A DNA stretch of 23,038 nucleotides from JAWWBL01 sp033720975. GTDB lineage: Bacteria > Actinomycetota > Acidimicrobiia > Spongiisociales > ZC4RG35. Position 1 is the first letter of the stretch. Each line of letters starts with the position of its first letter. Both the position numbers and the translations under genes were made by a program. Where the stretch lies: assembly GCA_033720975.1 (NCBI GenBank), contig JAWWBL010000020.1:1-23038 (forward strand), read 5' to 3'. Shown in pieces: positions 21,618 through 23,038 of this stretch. The notes under the pieces were generated by a model that was given only the letters and a program-made list of their open reading frames with translations, searched no databases and was not told the origin of the DNA.

Positions 21618-21655
21618 TCTTCGCGAGCAAAATCCGAAATACCGGACGACGTGCA

Positions 21656-23038
21656 TTAGGAACGCGATTCGATCCACTCCTGGACGACCTGACCGAGCAG
21701 CGGCAGAGGCATGGCGCCGTGGGTGAGCAGGGTGTCGTGAAAACCCTTGATGTCGAAGCCGTCACCCAGGGTCTTCTCGGCGTGACGTCGGAGGCGGAAG
21801 ATCTCGAGCTGGCCCATCTTGTACGCCAGCGCCTGGCCAGCCATGCCTATGTACCGATCGACCTCCTGTTCAATCGTCAGTGCGCCGATCGGGGTCCACT
21901 TCTGCAGGAAGTCGATCGCTTGCTGCTTGTCCCATCCGAGCGCGTGCATCCCGGTGTCGACCACGAGCCTTCCTGCTCTCCAGGCGTCGGCCGAGATCAT
22001 CCCGAGCCGGTCCGACGGGGACGAGTAGAGGCCCATCTCGTCCGCGAGCCTCTCCGAATAAAGGCCCCAGCCCTCCGTGTAGGCATATACCAATGAGTAT
22101 CGGCGGAACGCGGGGATCCCGGGCGATTCTGCCGCCAGGCTTCGGTCGAAGTGGTGCCCGGGCACTGCCTCGTGGAAGTGAATCGACTCGTATTCGAACC
22201 GCTCCCGCTGCTCGGGCTTGTATGTGTTGAGGAAGTACTGGCCATCCCTGGAGCCGTCGATCGGCGGTTGTGAGTAGTACGCCGGCGGCATGGCGGGGGC
22301 CACTTCGGCGGGAACCGGCACCACATCACACATCGTCTTGGGCAGGGCTCCGAACCAGTCGGGGACCGCACCCCAGGCCCGTTCGACAGCGGCGCGCGCA
22401 TGGCTGAGCATCTCTTCCTCGGAGGAGAAGTGGGCTTCCGGTGCGGAGCGCAACGCCCCGAAGACCTCGTCCATGGTCGTCGCTCCGAAGGCCTCCCCGC
22501 CGATCTCCACCCATTCGGCTGCGTTTATCTCTGTAGCCCATTGCAGCCCGATGTCATGAATCTCCTGAGGAGTCTTGTCGAGCTGGGTGTACTTGTGGAT
22601 GAGGTGCGCATAGAGCTCCTCACCCCCCTCCATCCAGATCAACCCACATTTGTCGTCGGGCCGCGCCACCGGAGCGATGTGCTCGACCAGCCCGTCGCGG
22701 TAGGTCTGGACGGCCGGTCGGATGACCGTCTGAACCAGCTCCGTCGCCTTCTCCCTCCAGCGATCGGCCGTCTCACCGGACTGGGGGAGCTTCAGTCTGA
22801 GGAACGGATCAGTGTCGAGTCCCGAGCCCAGGTACCCGTCAAGTTGGCTGAGGACCCTGTCCAAAGCTGCCTGAGCTGGGGTTTGACCCGTCCCCGCAAG
22901 CCGGCGGTGAAGCCGGAGCGCTCCGTCGAGGTGATCACCCACCTTCGAGTAGCGCTCGAGAAGGGCGTTCGCTTGCCCCATGTTCGTCACGGTGGCGATA
23001 CGCGCTCCCTGCATGAGAACGATGTGCGGCCCGGTGAA
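21656..23038 (-). CDS. DUF885 family protein, putative metallopeptidase (5' end outside window)
   Basis: The frame is open to the right edge, so the N-terminus is missing: 460 residues are visible, while DUF885 proteins are usually about 550-600. The metal-site motif HEAVPGHH (encoded around 22174-22151) and, about 25 residues later, YTEGWGLYSERL with the third ligand Glu, are the hallmarks of this gluzincin-like family. YYSQPPIDGSRDGQYFLNTY before it and the C-terminal ALAYKMGQLEIFRLRRHAEK are also conserved in the family. Members are predicted zinc peptidases or carboxypeptidase-like enzymes; substrates are mostly unknown. An internal ATG at 23012-23014 is not a credible start because the family needs the missing N-terminal residues. 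It is convergent with the YCII gene. Confidence 0.9.
   Translation of the reverse strand, partial: FTGPHIVLMQGARIATVTNMGQANALLERYSKVGDHLDGALRLHRRLAGTGQTPAQAALDRVLSQLDGYLGSGLDTDPFLRLKLPQSGETADRWREKATELVQTVIRPAVQTYRDGLVEHIAPVARPDDKCGLIWMEGGEELYAHLIHKYTQLDKTPQEIHDIGLQWATEINAAEWVEIGGEAFGATTMDEVFGALRSAPEAHFSSEEEMLSHARAAVERAWGAVPDWFGALPKTMCDVVPVPAEVAPAMPPAYYSQPPIDGSRDGQYFLNTYKPEQRERFEYESIHFHEAVPGHHFDRSLAAESPGIPAFRRYSLVYAYTEGWGLYSERLADEMGLYSSPSDRLGMISADAWRAGRLVVDTGMHALGWDKQQAIDFLQKWTPIGALTIEQEVDRYIGMAGQALAYKMGQLEIFRLRRHAEKTLGDGFDIKGFHDTLLTHGAMPLPLLGQVVQEWIESRS

Overview
The window is high-GC bacterial chromosome, most likely from an actinobacterium (Actinomycetota), possibly an uncultured Acidimicrobiia-like lineage. 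The phylum call rests on the gene order fhaA-fhaB-pstP-rodA-pbpA-pknB with a PASTA-type kinase, many GTG starts, several promoters whose -10 box sits 6-8 bases before a GTG (leaderless transcripts), a menaquinone-type methyltransferase and tRNA genes without an encoded CCA. The class is only a guess.

Left block (1-5708, minus strand): a tightly coupled cell-growth and phospho-signalling operon. Two FHA proteins, a PP2C phosphatase, a SEDS glycosyltransferase (RodA/FtsW), its partner class B penicillin-binding protein and a Ser/Thr kinase with a PASTA ectodomain follow one another with 1-4 base overlaps or short gaps. The kinase runs off the left edge. Together they should couple sensing of the wall outside the membrane to peptidoglycan elongation.

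5784-7627: a tRNA-Leu(CAG) gene, then 1.7 kb of partly lower-GC DNA carrying an ECF sigma factor and a membrane partner, closed by a perfect 53-base copy of the 3' part of the same tRNA. This looks like a small integrated element, or the remnant of one, with no integrase.

7608-11892 (minus): a VanZ-like membrane protein, then an operon for an unknown multi-pass membrane protein plus a heme-type ABC importer (HmuT lipoprotein, HmuU permease, HmuV ATPase). A divergent control region with repeated GAATCG/CGATTC half-sites separates it from two tandem plus-strand paralogues (12014-14725). These fuse a catalytically degenerate alpha/beta-hydrolase fold to a class III adenylate cyclase domain, and each has a TAGAAT-N7-GTG leaderless start.

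14914-20477: a single-pass membrane protein with a CARDB-like tail, seryl-tRNA synthetase coupled to a MenG-like methyltransferase, the SRP RNA (minus), an MFS transporter, tRNA adenosine deaminase TadA (convergent, overlapping the MFS gene), and four tRNA-Ser genes (GGA, CGA, TGA, GCT) that together read all six serine codons. Two copies of a long palindromic repeat lie at 17884-17940 and 20181-20234.

Right block (20487-23038): an ArsR repressor coupled to an AHSA1/SRPBCC protein, divergent from a YCII-domain protein, with a matching inverted repeat over both promoters; then a DUF885 putative metallopeptidase that runs off the right edge.

The strongest candidates for something not yet described are the nucleophile-less hydrolase/cyclase pair with its operator region, the integrase-less sigma-factor island in tRNA-Leu, and the serS/tRNA-Ser cluster with its palindromic repeats.
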